A DNA stretch of 64,000 bases from Wansuia hejianensis. Lineage in GTDB: Bacteria > Bacillota > Clostridia > Lachnospirales > Lachnospiraceae. Within the stretch, counting starts at the first letter, position 1. Each line of letters opens with the position of its first letter. The stretch covers positions 695,501 through 759,500 of the forward strand of contig NZ_CP060635.1 of assembly GCF_014337215.1 (NCBI RefSeq), in the 5' to 3' direction. Of the stretch, positions 9,032 to 16,532 are shown piece after piece. The notes under the pieces are model-generated. The model searched no databases, was not told the DNA's origin, and was given only the letters and a program-made list of their open reading frames with translations. The position numbers and the translations under genes are program-made.

Positions 9032-9071
9032 CAGGATGGACTTCGCAGGCCGCAGTCCATCCTGTTCTTTT
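9032..9071 (+). terminator. Terminator after the GGDEF gene
   Basis: A perfect 11-bp stem, CAGGATGGACT (9032-9042) and AGTCCATCCTG (9054-9064), is followed by TTCTTTT. Confidence 0.9.
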
Positions 9072-9154
9072 ATAAATAATGCTATGTACAGGTCAGCAAA
9101 GAAAGTCGAGAATTATTCCCGGGTTTCTTATACAATTATCCCGGAGGTGAAGAG

Positions 9155-10039
9155 ATGACAGAACAGATTATGGCAGTTCAGAGGATGCAGGATTATATTG
9201 AAGGACATCTGGAGGAAAGGGTTACGATGGCTGACCTTGCCAGGGCGTCTCTCTTTTCGCCCTGGCATTCCTACCGGCTCTTCCGGCAATATACTGGCTT
9301 TACACCGTCTGAGTATATTCGTCGTCTCAGGTTATCCAGATCCGCCATGCTGCTGAAAAAGGGGGAACACCGCGTTCTGGATGTGGCTCTGCGGCTGGGC
9401 TTTGGAAGCGTGGACGGGTACCAGAGGGCATTCCAGAGGGAATTCGGCTGTAATCCTGGAGAATACGTGAGAGCTCCTGTCCCGGTCACGCTTTTCATCC
9501 CCTATGGAGTTAAATTCAGAGAATTGAGAAAGGAGTCATTCGAAATGATGGATGTGAGAAATGTATTTGTTCAGGTGATACGGAAGCCGGAACGTAAGGT
9601 AATTGTGAAACGGGGGATCAGCGCGGAAGACTATTTCCCTTACTGTGAAGAAGTGGGTTGTGATGTATGGGGTTTGTTGTCCAGCATGGATTCCCTCTGT
9701 GGAGAGCCGGTCTGCCTGTGGCTGCCGGCGAGGTATAAAAAGCCGGGCACTTCTACGTATGTTCAGGGAGTGGAGGCAGAGGCAGGATATGACGGCCCGG
9801 TCCCGGAGGGGTTTGATGTCATCAGTCTTCCGGCAGCGGAATACCTGATGTTTCAGGGAGAGCCTTTTCAGGAAGAAGATTACTGCGAAGCGATAACGGC
9901 TGTCCAAGAAGCTGCTGGACGCTATGATCCTTCTCTTGCCGGCTACGAATGGGATGACGAGAACCCGCGCATACAACTGGAACCTCTTGGCAGCCGGGGG
10001 TATATTGAACTACGGGCAGTCAGGCCGATACAGAAATAA
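9155..10039 (+). CDS. AraC-family regulator with GyrI-like ligand-binding domain
   Basis: 294 residues with the DNA-binding part first. Two helix-turn-helix units occupy about residues 5-105; the AraC signature is seen in the DVALRLGFGSVDGYQRAFQREFG stretch (about 75-98) with the terminal P-GEY motif. About residues 125-290 form the GyrI-like/SoxS-effector domain, which binds small amphipathic molecules in related regulators (Rob, BmrR, TipA). This domain order is common in Clostridia. The gene has an AGGTGAAGAG site before ATG 9155 and stands alone between two terminators. Targets are unknown; the adjacent PadR/HAAS operon is a candidate. Confidence 0.88.
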   Translation: MTEQIMAVQRMQDYIEGHLEERVTMADLARASLFSPWHSYRLFRQYTGFTPSEYIRRLRLSRSAMLLKKGEHRVLDVALRLGFGSVDGYQRAFQREFGCNPGEYVRAPVPVTLFIPYGVKFRELRKESFEMMDVRNVFVQVIRKPERKVIVKRGISAEDYFPYCEEVGCDVWGLLSSMDSLCGEPVCLWLPARYKKPGTSTYVQGVEAEAGYDGPVPEGFDVISLPAAEYLMFQGEPFQEEDYCEAITAVQEAAGRYDPSLAGYEWDDENPRIQLEPLGSRGYIELRAVRPIQK

Positions 10040-10052
10040 GCAGTGAATAAAT

Positions 10053-10097
10053 AGCATCTGCACCAGTTGGGATTTTCCGGTGTGGATGCTTTTCTTA
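10053..10097 (+). terminator. Terminator after the AraC/GyrI regulator
   Basis: AGCATCTGCACC (10053-10064) pairs with GGTGTGGATGCT (10079-10090) except for two central bases, followed by TTTTCTT. Confidence 0.8.
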
Positions 10098-10110
10098 TAA
10101 TATTAGAATC

Positions 10111-10140
10111 TTGACAATAGTGTGTGATACACAGTATAAT
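10111..10140 (+). promoter_or_regulatory. Promoter of the PadR/HAAS operon with spacer operator
   Basis: TTGACA (10111-10116), an 18-bp spacer and TATAAT (10135-10140). The spacer contains the inverted repeat TGTGT-GAT-ACACA (10121-10133), so a bound dimer would block polymerase. PadR proteins commonly repress their own operons from such sites. Confidence 0.75.
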
Positions 10141-10162
10141 GAATTCAGGAGGTGATGAAGCG

Positions 10163-10507
10163 TTGGGTGAGGAAAAAGACCTGATGAGCGTTTTGCTGAT
10201 GGAATTGCGCAGAGGGACCCAGGTATTGAGTGTCCTGAGCCAGATGAAGGAGCCCCGTTACGGGTACGCGCTGGTTCAGAGCCTGGAAGATAGGGGTGTG
10301 ACCATAGATCCGAATACCCTTTATCCGCTCCTCCGAAGGCTGGAGGGCCAGGGGCTGTTGGTAAGCAAGTGGGAGACGGGCGGCACGAAGCCCAGGAAAT
10401 ATTATCAGAGGACAGAATACGGCACGCAGATATATGAGCGGCTGAGATGCCAGTGGGAACTGATGGTTGCCGGAATGAGTGAGCTGTTGAAGGAGGAAGA
10501 GAGATGA
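10163..10507 (+). CDS. PadR-family transcriptional repressor
   Basis: A winged-helix regulator of 114 residues with the PadR motifs RYGYALVQSLEDRG, NTLYPLLRRLEGQGLL and RKYYQ-TEYG. An in-frame GTG at 10124 would start inside the promoter, so it is rejected; TTG 10163 stands seven bases after AGGAGGTGA (10147-10155) and gives the usual length. It overlaps the next gene by 4 bp (ATGA). PadR repressors of this class are usually paired with a membrane HAAS-domain protein, as here, and regulate that pair in response to small molecules or envelope stress. Confidence 0.9.
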   Translation: MGEEKDLMSVLLMELRRGTQVLSVLSQMKEPRYGYALVQSLEDRGVTIDPNTLYPLLRRLEGQGLLVSKWETGGTKPRKYYQRTEYGTQIYERLRCQWELMVAGMSELLKEEER

Positions 10508-11589
10508 CGTCTATGGATCGGGAGTTGATGGAGAGATATATCTATCAGGTGGTACGGCGCCTGCCCAGAGAACAGCGCCGGGAAGTCAGCCTGGAGCTGC
10601 AGGAGCTGATCAGTGACATGGCTGATGTGGCTGGTTCCATGGAAGAGGCGCTGGAAAAGCTGGGGAATCCCGCCGAATTTGCGAAGAAGTATCAGGATGA
10701 TACACATCATCTAATCGGGCCGGAATATTATGATACCTATCTGTGGTTTTTGAAAATTGTCCTGCTCTGCACACTTATTCCAATAGTGGCCGTATCCGTC
10801 ATCGAAGGGATCAGAGACGGGCTGGCCGGATATGAGGCCAGCTATGCGGGAGCTGCCGTTCCTGTTGCCATACACATACTGGCGAATACGATCGGTAACT
10901 GTATTGTATCCTGTGTCGGAGCCTTCGGCGGAGTCACGCTGGTATTCGCGGTGATGGAACGCCAGAAGGTGAAGCTGGACATCAGGAAAGAGAAAGAGTG
11001 GTCTGTGAATGATCTGGGCGGAGAGGACTCCGGCGGAAAAGGACGATGGACTCCTGAAGCCCTGACGCCGGTACCTCATAAAAAGGCCATTATTAAAAGA
11101 AGTGACAGCATCGTGAGCATCGTATTTATCGTAATCTTCTGCGTGCTGCTGATCTTTGCCCCGCAGTTTTTCTCCGCGGTTTTCAGCGAAGACGGATCGG
11201 TTGTCACGGTACCTGTGTTCAATCTGCAGCAGTGGGGGATCATACTTCCGCTGATTGTAGCCAGCCTGCTGATTGGGCTGGCGGATGAGATCCTGCGGCT
11301 CGTAGTGGGATGCTATTGCCGGCTGGTCATGTTCAGCAATATCATCTGCGGAGGGCTTCAGATCCTGCTGGCTGTCTTGCTGCTGAAAGTATTTCCGTTC
11401 TGGAATCCTGCTTTCTGGGGAGAAGTGGGCGTTCGTCTCGGCGAACAGATGGAAGGGGCAGCGGACTTACTGAGGTACTGGAACGGGGCGTTGGTGTCAG
11501 ACATTATTTTGGCCGTCATATGTGTGGCAACTCTTGCTGAGATCGTTACGACTATTTATAAAACACTCCGTTATGGAGAAGACCATTGA
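10504..11589 (+). CDS. HAAS (DUF1700)-domain integral membrane protein
   Basis: 361 residues. The first 70 are a helical, charged cytoplasmic domain of the HAAS type (residues 5-65, with EQRREVSLELQELISDM and LGNPAEFAKKY), followed by about six predicted membrane helices between residues 75 and 350. HAAS proteins occur next to PadR regulators and are thought to be part of envelope-sensing or permease-linked systems; no enzymatic motif is seen. The 3' end overlaps the convergent gene by 19 bp and no terminator is visible. Confidence 0.75.
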   Translation: MTSMDRELMERYIYQVVRRLPREQRREVSLELQELISDMADVAGSMEEALEKLGNPAEFAKKYQDDTHHLIGPEYYDTYLWFLKIVLLCTLIPIVAVSVIEGIRDGLAGYEASYAGAAVPVAIHILANTIGNCIVSCVGAFGGVTLVFAVMERQKVKLDIRKEKEWSVNDLGGEDSGGKGRWTPEALTPVPHKKAIIKRSDSIVSIVFIVIFCVLLIFAPQFFSAVFSEDGSVVTVPVFNLQQWGIILPLIVASLLIGLADEILRLVVGCYCRLVMFSNIICGGLQILLAVLLLKVFPFWNPAFWGEVGVRLGEQMEGAADLLRYWNGALVSDIILAVICVATLAEIVTTIYKTLRYGEDH

Positions 11590-12310
11590 TCAGAAATCTC
11601 TATAGGAATATTAAATTCCGGGATTCCGGTAGAATACGGGGCGATATCATATTGCTGAAAATAGATGACGCAGCTGTCCGGCTTTAAATAAAAATTATCC
11701 ACATGGAAGGTCTGAAGCAGCAGGGACTTATAATTTTCAAAGTAGGAACCGGGAGACGAGTATATTCTTTCTTCAATTTGCCTGACGATGGATTGCTGGA
11801 GACGATAGAGCGTGGCAGGAGTAAAAGGATAGAAATCTGCCAGGCGCATTCGGGTGCCGGATTTAAAATTCCAGGTATCTGAGGTGCGTTTCGTTTCACC
11901 GTGAGCTCCGCCCATATATGTATAGGCGTCCATGAAAAGGCTGACGAGACATCCCTCGTTATAGGTGATTTGATAATCCATGTCGAATGTATAGCTGTTG
12001 AAAGCGCTGCCAGGCTGCATATATTTAGCGCTTTCCGCCGCCTGAGTAAAAAGAACAGTGCGGCAGTAAGTTTCGGCGTTCTGTGCAAGCTGTGAATAGT
12101 AGTCATTTATGATTCCGGCCGAAACAGGACTGCAGCTTGTAGTAAACGAGGGATATTTAATTTTGTAGGTGAACACAGGAATATCCCTGTAAACCATAGT
12201 GTCTTCAAGGGTATGGAGAGTTACTTTCTGCATCTTGGCTCCATAAGCAGTAGTTATAACAAATATATAGACCAAAAGGGCAGTTAATGCCAGAAAAAAA
12301 GAGGAATCAT
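11571..12310 (-). CDS. Secreted DUF3298-like protein, reading frame broken at a T7 tract
   Basis: From 12275 down to 11571 an open frame encodes an extracellular protein with the DUF4163/DUF3298 look (VFTYKIKYPSF near the start, YMGGAHGE, MRLADFYPF and PEFNIPIE near the end). That frame has no good start: only a TTG inside a hydrophobic stretch. ATG 12310 has a GGAGGAGAAGGGG ribosome-binding site and overlaps the previous stop as TAATG, but its frame ends after eight codons (MIPLFFWH). One extra T in the T7 run (12294-12300) would join them to give MIPLFFLALTALLVYIFV, a clean signal peptide. So the gene is off, slippage-dependent, or the run length is misread. DUF3298 occurs in lysozyme-binding RsiV and related envelope proteins; role unknown. 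Confidence 0.7.
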
Positions 12311-12459
12311 TATGATTCCCCTTCTCCTCCGGGCCCGTCTTTGCGAGGCCTGGTAGATTCCGGCAATGGCTCCGTGATCCAGGATTCCTTTGGAAGATCG
12401 ATCTCCGGAGTGTTGCCGTCGCCGTATGGCAATTCCTGAGTATTATTTTTATCTGACAT
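12310..12459 (-). CDS. Small acidic hypothetical protein (49 residues)
   Basis: ATG 12459 follows AGGTG and opens a 49-codon frame rich in Asp, Glu, Pro and Gly (starts MSDKNNTQELPYG, ends GPGGEGES). Its TAA overlaps the ATG of the DUF3298-like gene as TAATG, which is the main support for it being translated. It is not recognised. It may serve mainly as the leader cistron that delivers ribosomes to the next gene. Confidence 0.55.
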   Translation of the reverse strand: MSDKNNTQELPYGDGNTPEIDLPKESWITEPLPESTRPRKDGPGGEGES

Positions 12460-12516
12460 AATCACACCTGCCTTTCGGAAATATTCTGTCCCGGGTGCAG
12501 GAAAATTATGCGCATA

Positions 12517-13107
12517 CTATAATAGCTGTATGTGGAAAGCAACCGTCTGCGGCGGAACGCTGGTGGTCTGCACGATGGAATGGGTGATTCGGACCATCTG
12601 GCCGGGCCGGAGCGCGCGGAGATCCACCGGGCGGCCATTGCGGCCGGTAATCGTGGTATCATCTGTTATTATAAATCTTATCTGGCTGTTTATATTACCG
12701 GGATTTCCCGTGTGAAGAACCTGGTTGCGGACATTTATGGAAGCTATCCGGTCGATGGTTATATCAAAGGAAGCCTGGGGTTCTCTTCTGACGATAATCA
12801 GAAATGCGTTCGATTGGGGTGGGATACTTCTGGTCATCCGGGAAGAAAACACGGCGCTCACCCACATGCCTTTGCGGATGCTGCAAAGGCACATATTCTG
12901 TCCAAAGGAATTCAGGATGATCGTATTTCTGTGGACATTTAACCTCAGGTTCTGGATGGATACAGTATTGTTCGGGCCGGTTACGGCATAAGAAATCAGC
13001 AGGAATCCATTGGGCATATTGGGAGCAGAAACGTCTTCGACCAGGGCGCTGTCTATGCGCATAATATTTCCCTGTTGAAAAACAGTTCCGCGGGGATCAT
13101 TCTTCAT
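12517..13107 (-). CDS. Hypothetical protein with two repeated beta-rich units
   Basis: 196 residues, no signal peptide and no recognised family. It contains two similar halves: each has an IDxxxxxxV start, a stretch of alternating hydrophobic residues, a Leu-Arg/Ser-x-x-G-x-x-V step (SIRKGMWVSA in the first, RALRPGQMVRI in the second), then S-x-PPQ(S/T)-x-A-F-x-I near each end (IPPQSNAFLI, VPPQTVAFHI). This suggests tandem small beta barrels such as OB-like folds. ATG 13107 lies six bases after GAGG; a GTG four codons earlier is less likely. It lies upstream of and co-directional with the small gene at 12459. Confidence 0.6.
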   Translation of the reverse strand: MKNDPRGTVFQQGNIMRIDSALVEDVSAPNMPNGFLLISYAVTGPNNTVSIQNLRLNVHRNTIILNSFGQNMCLCSIRKGMWVSAVFSSRMTRSIPPQSNAFLIIVRREPQASFDITIDRIASINVRNQVLHTGNPGNINSQIRFIITDDTTITGRNGRPVDLRALRPGQMVRITHSIVQTTSVPPQTVAFHIQLL

Positions 13108-13293
13108 GTCTGTCCTCACTAAATAAAATATTCAATTTTAATATATGTAGAAGGAGCGGAGATTGTTTCTGTGAATAAAGTATCAGACATAATGCGTGAA
13201 AGCTTCTGATCTGAAAATAGCAGCTTCCCCTCACCAAACTGAAGCTATCCGCATATGATAAAACAGGAAGGATACAGCAGGGGAGCAGAATCT

Positions 13294-13515
13294 ATGAGAT
13301 CGTTAAAAGATTTAAAGCCGGGAGAAAAAGCGGTCGTCGCAGAATTGCATATGGAAGGCGGAATGCGCCGGCGGCTTCAGGATATCGGACTGATTAAAGG
13401 TACTGCTGTAGAATGCCTGGGACGCAGTCCTGGGGGAGATCCTTCAGCATATCTGATCCGGGGCGCTGTCATCGCTATCCGCGAGGAAGACAGCGCCTCA
13501 ATTTTTATCTGTTAG
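13294..13515 (+). CDS. feoA: Ferrous iron transport protein FeoA
   Basis: A 73-residue SH3-like protein with the FeoA pattern: LKDLKPGEKAVV at the start, RRRLQDIGLIKGT in the middle and YLIRGAVIAIREEDSASI at the end. FeoA is a cytoplasmic partner that supports FeoB-mediated uptake of Fe(II). ATG 13294 was preferred to 13255 because it has a GGGGAG site and gives the family length. It lies 9 bp before feoB. The upstream 13108-13293 stretch contains a weak hairpin (AGCTTC at 13222, GAAGCT at 13241) and no clear promoter. Confidence 0.93.
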   Translation: MRSLKDLKPGEKAVVAELHMEGGMRRRLQDIGLIKGTAVECLGRSPGGDPSAYLIRGAVIAIREEDSASIFIC

Positions 13516-13524
13516 GAGGAAACT

Positions 13525-14991
13525 ATGGGGCTGACCAGTCATTCTGTAGGGAGGCATGCAGTGGATTCTGGGCTTGAAATCCACAGGCACAGCCCTTCCG
13601 ACCGTATTATAGCTGTAGCAGGTAATCCCAACGTGGGGAAAAGCACTGTCTTTAACGGGCTGACAGGGATGAAGCAGCACACCGGCAACTGGCCGGGAAA
13701 GACTGTTGCCAACGCGCAGGGGTATTGTACGTCAGATAAAAATACTTATATCTTAGTGGATATTCCGGGGACTTATTCTCTGATGGCGCATTCGGCAGAA
13801 GAAGAAGTGGCCCGGAATTTTATCTGCTTCGGCGGACCGGACGCAGTCCTGGTTGTCTGTGATGCCACCTGTCTGGAACGGAACCTGAATCTGGTGCTGC
13901 AGATCCTGGAAATTACCGGACATGCGGCTGTCTGCGTCAATCTGATGGATGAGGCGGAAAGGAAGCAGATTCATATTAATCTGAAACTGCTGTCAGAAAA
14001 GCTGGGCGTCCCGGTCATAGGCACGACAGGGAGAGACAAACGCAGCGTGCGGAAGATCCTCGATGTGCTGGATCAGCTTTCAGAAAAAGAAGGGCCGGAT
14101 GAAGGCTGCAGGATTCTTTATTCTCAGCCGTTGGAGGCTGCAATTTCTCTTCTGGAACCGGAGGTACGGGCAGCAGCCGGCGGGAACATCAACAGCCGTT
14201 GGGCCAGCCTCAGGCTTCTGGGAGGTGATAAAAAGCTAATCGGTGAAATGGATCAGAGCCTTGGGATCCAGCTTGAAAAAGATGAGGCGGTGGCTAAAGC
14301 CATGAAAAAGGCAGACGCACTTCTGCTTGACAACGGAATGGGCCAGGGAGAGCGGGAAGACTGCATCGTATCCGCCCTGGTCAGACAGGCGGAGGAAATC
14401 TGCCGGGAAGTGGTCTGCTGTGAAAAAGATGAATATCACGAAACAGACCGGAAAATAGACCGTCTGCTGACGGGAAAATGGGTGGGCTATCCGGTGATGC
14501 TGGGGCTGCTGGCCGTGATATTCTGGCTTACGATTACCGGAGCAAACTATCCCTCCCGGCTGCTGTCGGAAGGCCTGTTCTGGATACAGGAAAAACTGAC
14601 CCTGTTATTCGAATATCTGCATGCTCCCGCCTGGCTTCACGGAGCGCTGGTGCTGGGAGTTTACCGGGTATTGGCCTGGGTGGTGTCTGTCATGCTGCCT
14701 CCCATGGCAATATTTTTTCCATTGTTTACCCTCCTGGAAGACGTGGGTTACCTTCCGAGAGTTGCCTATAATCTGGATAAACCCTTTCATAAATGCGGAG
14801 CCTGCGGCAAACAGTCTCTGAGCATGTGCATGGGATTCGGATGTAACGCTGCCGGGGTGATCGGCTGCCGGATCATCGATTCGCCGAGGGAACGGCTGTT
14901 GGCAATCCTGACTAACAGCTTCGTGCCCTGCAACGGCCGTTTTCCGCAACCATACGAACAGAAAGAATTCAGGAATTTATTCGTTTTTTAA
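13525..14991 (+). pseudogene. feoB: feoB 5' part: GTPase domain and first membrane half, cut by the element
   Basis: FeoB is the GTP-dependent Fe(II) permease. This part keeps the whole G domain (G1 GNPNVGKST at 33-41, G3 DIPG at 79-82, G4 NLMD), the helical insertion domain, and the first membrane segments up to the conserved TNSFVPCNGRFP (codon 474, TTTCCG at 14941-14946). After that the sequence belongs to the inserted element: 14 unrelated codons, QPYEQKEFRNLFVF, then TAA. ATG 13525 follows GGAGG. The missing membrane half is found at 32820-33560 in the same codon phase. The truncated product could still fold as a GTPase but should not transport iron. Confidence 0.95.
14941..14965 (+). 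other. attL: left junction of the feoB element
   Basis: feoB sequence ends with GGCCGT-TTTCCG; the element begins with CAACCATACGAACAG. The first 19 element bases (14947-14965) form one arm of the inverted repeat that makes up the reconstructed attP. Confidence 0.85.
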
Positions 14992-15165
14992 AGCATTTAG
15001 TATATTGATGATGATTTCTATTTTCTGTTCTGTAGGAAGAGAGGAGTGTTCCAGTTTCCGCTCTATGAGATCATAATGAAATTCACTGATTTTATTGGCG
15101 AGGGAACAGGTGTCAGGTGAGGCGGATGGATAGATGATTACGTCCTTGACTTGGTTTTTCTTCAA
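14977..15165 (-). CDS. Small element-encoded protein (62 residues), function unknown
   Basis: A hydrophilic 62-residue frame reading towards the left end of the element. TTG 15165 follows AAAGGAAAG. The product starts MKKNQVKDVIIYPSAS and has a predicted C-terminal amphipathic helix (TEQKIEIIINILNALKNE). It shares no motif I recognise. Being small, at the end of the element opposite the recombinase and close to the att site, it is a candidate recombination directionality factor, but this is a guess from position. It is divergent from the korA operon and its 3' end overlaps the hybrid tail of feoB. Confidence 0.6.
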   Translation of the reverse strand: MKKNQVKDVIIYPSASPDTCSLANKISEFHYDLIERKLEHSSLPTEQKIEIIINILNALKNE

Positions 15166-15193
15166 AATTCTTTCCTTTCAATTAAGGGTGTTC

Positions 15194-15307
15194 CGATATA
15201 TTGTATAGGCATCTTAAGTTGTCCTATAACGATGTAAATGATTAGGGATATTAATTTGTAAAAATCTGAAAGGAATGCTTGACGATATATTGTCGACAAT
15301 ATATAAT
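15194..15307 (+). promoter_or_regulatory. Promoter and operator of the korA operon
   Basis: TTGACG (15279-15284), 17-bp spacer, TATAAT (15302-15307). The perfect 20-bp palindrome ATATATTGTCGACAATATAT (15285-15304) fills the spacer and enters the -10 box. Its left half with flank, CGATATATTGT (15283-15293), is repeated at 15194-15204, giving a possible second weaker site. The TTGT-CG-ACAA centre fits the GT..AC type of site bound by FCD-subfamily GntR regulators, and such a regulator is encoded in the element at 29308. Confidence 0.8.
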
Positions 15308-15376
15308 AGACAGAAAAGGGAAGCTATTTTAGGAGTACATACTATCTGTTCCTATTAGCAAGAAAGGAGAATCAAT

Positions 15377-16531
15377 ATGCCAATTGTAAAAGCATCAAAA
15401 GACCGTGTGCAGACCGGAGTGCATTTTATGCTGGGGAATTACGCACTGGTGGAAGGCGCCATCAGCGCCGGCTGTAATTTCTTCGGTGGCTATCCCATTA
15501 CGCCTGCCAATGAGATTTCGGAGAGAATGTCTCAGAGGCTGCCGGAGGTGGGAGGCAAGTTCGTGCAGGGGGAAGACGAGCTGTTTTCTATTTTTGCGTG
15601 TACAGCCGCATCCCTGGCAGGAGGCAAGGTTATGACAGCTACCGCCAGCGCCGGCTATAATTATATGCAGGAGGGGCTGGGCTACGCGTACACGATCGAA
15701 GCGCCGCTGGTTGTGGCGGATGTGCAGAGATGCCGCGGCGAGAACTATGCCAGCCAGGCGGACGTCTACCAGATGAGGTATGGGGCCAGCGGCGATTATG
15801 AAGCGATTGTCGTATGTCCTTCGTCGGTACAGGAGCTTTACGATTATATGATCTGGGCGTTTAACCTGGCAGAAGAATACAGGAATCCTGTTATTGTCAT
15901 GTCAGAGACGACGATTGCCCTGATGCGTGAACGGCTGGATATTCCTGAAGCTTCCCAGATTGACCTTTATAATAGGAATTATACCTCGCTGCCGCCGGAG
16001 GAATATCTGCCCTTTGCTGCTCCTGAGTTTGGCTGTCCTAATTTCGCGCCTCTGGGCGAGGGCTATCATACGATTTATTCCCTGAATCCCCATGATGAGA
16101 AAGGAAGCATCGACTGGGACCCGGAAGTGTTTGAACGTCTGTATAAGAGGATCTGCGGCAAGGTACGTGAGAACGCTGATAAGATCTGCCGAACCGAGAC
16201 CTTCATGATGGATGATGCTGAATACGCGATTGTAGCATATGGCAGTGAAGTCCGTCCTTCCATAGAAGCGGCTGAGAAAGCCAGAGAATGCGGTATTAAG
16301 GTAGGAGTATTAAAGCTCTGCAACGTATGGCCGGTTCCGGAGAAAGCCATCGCAGAAGTGTCGAAGAATGTTTCCAAGATTTTTGCAGTTGAAATGAACA
16401 TGGGCAAGTATGTGAATGAAATTGCAAGAGTTGCCGCGGGGCGGTGTGAGGTAATCCCTGTGACCAAGAATTTGGGTCTGGTACATACCGGTTATGAGAT
16501 TTTAAATGAGATCAAAAAGGGGGTTAAGTAA
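15377..16531 (+). CDS. korA: 2-oxoacid:ferredoxin oxidoreductase, alpha subunit (KorA type)
   Basis: 384 residues of the KorA/VorA class: the pyrimidine-binding domain starts at GNYALVEGAISAGCNFFGGYPITPANEISERM and is followed by the VQGEDELFSI and TATASAGYNYMQEGLGYA motifs, with the C-terminal transketolase-like domain from about residue 265. With KorB, KorC and KorD it oxidatively decarboxylates a 2-oxoacid to acyl-CoA and CO2 and reduces ferredoxin. ATG 15377 follows AAAGGAG. It is the first gene of a nine-gene operon with gaps of 1-30 bp or overlaps. The linked sucCD-like genes suggest 2-oxoglutarate, but branched-chain 2-oxoacids cannot be excluded. Confidence 0.92.
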   Translation: MPIVKASKDRVQTGVHFMLGNYALVEGAISAGCNFFGGYPITPANEISERMSQRLPEVGGKFVQGEDELFSIFACTAASLAGGKVMTATASAGYNYMQEGLGYAYTIEAPLVVADVQRCRGENYASQADVYQMRYGASGDYEAIVVCPSSVQELYDYMIWAFNLAEEYRNPVIVMSETTIALMRERLDIPEASQIDLYNRNYTSLPPEEYLPFAAPEFGCPNFAPLGEGYHTIYSLNPHDEKGSIDWDPEVFERLYKRICGKVRENADKICRTETFMMDDAEYAIVAYGSEVRPSIEAAEKARECGIKVGVLKLCNVWPVPEKAIAEVSKNVSKIFAVEMNMGKYVNEIARVAAGRCEVIPVTKNLGLVHTGYEILNEIKKGVK

Positions 16532-16532
16532 A

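Noticed and set aside
14941..14946. TTTCCG as an insertion-sequence target duplication
   Set aside because: No transposase with terminal repeats; the serine recombinase and attP-like arms explain the repeat as a recombination core.
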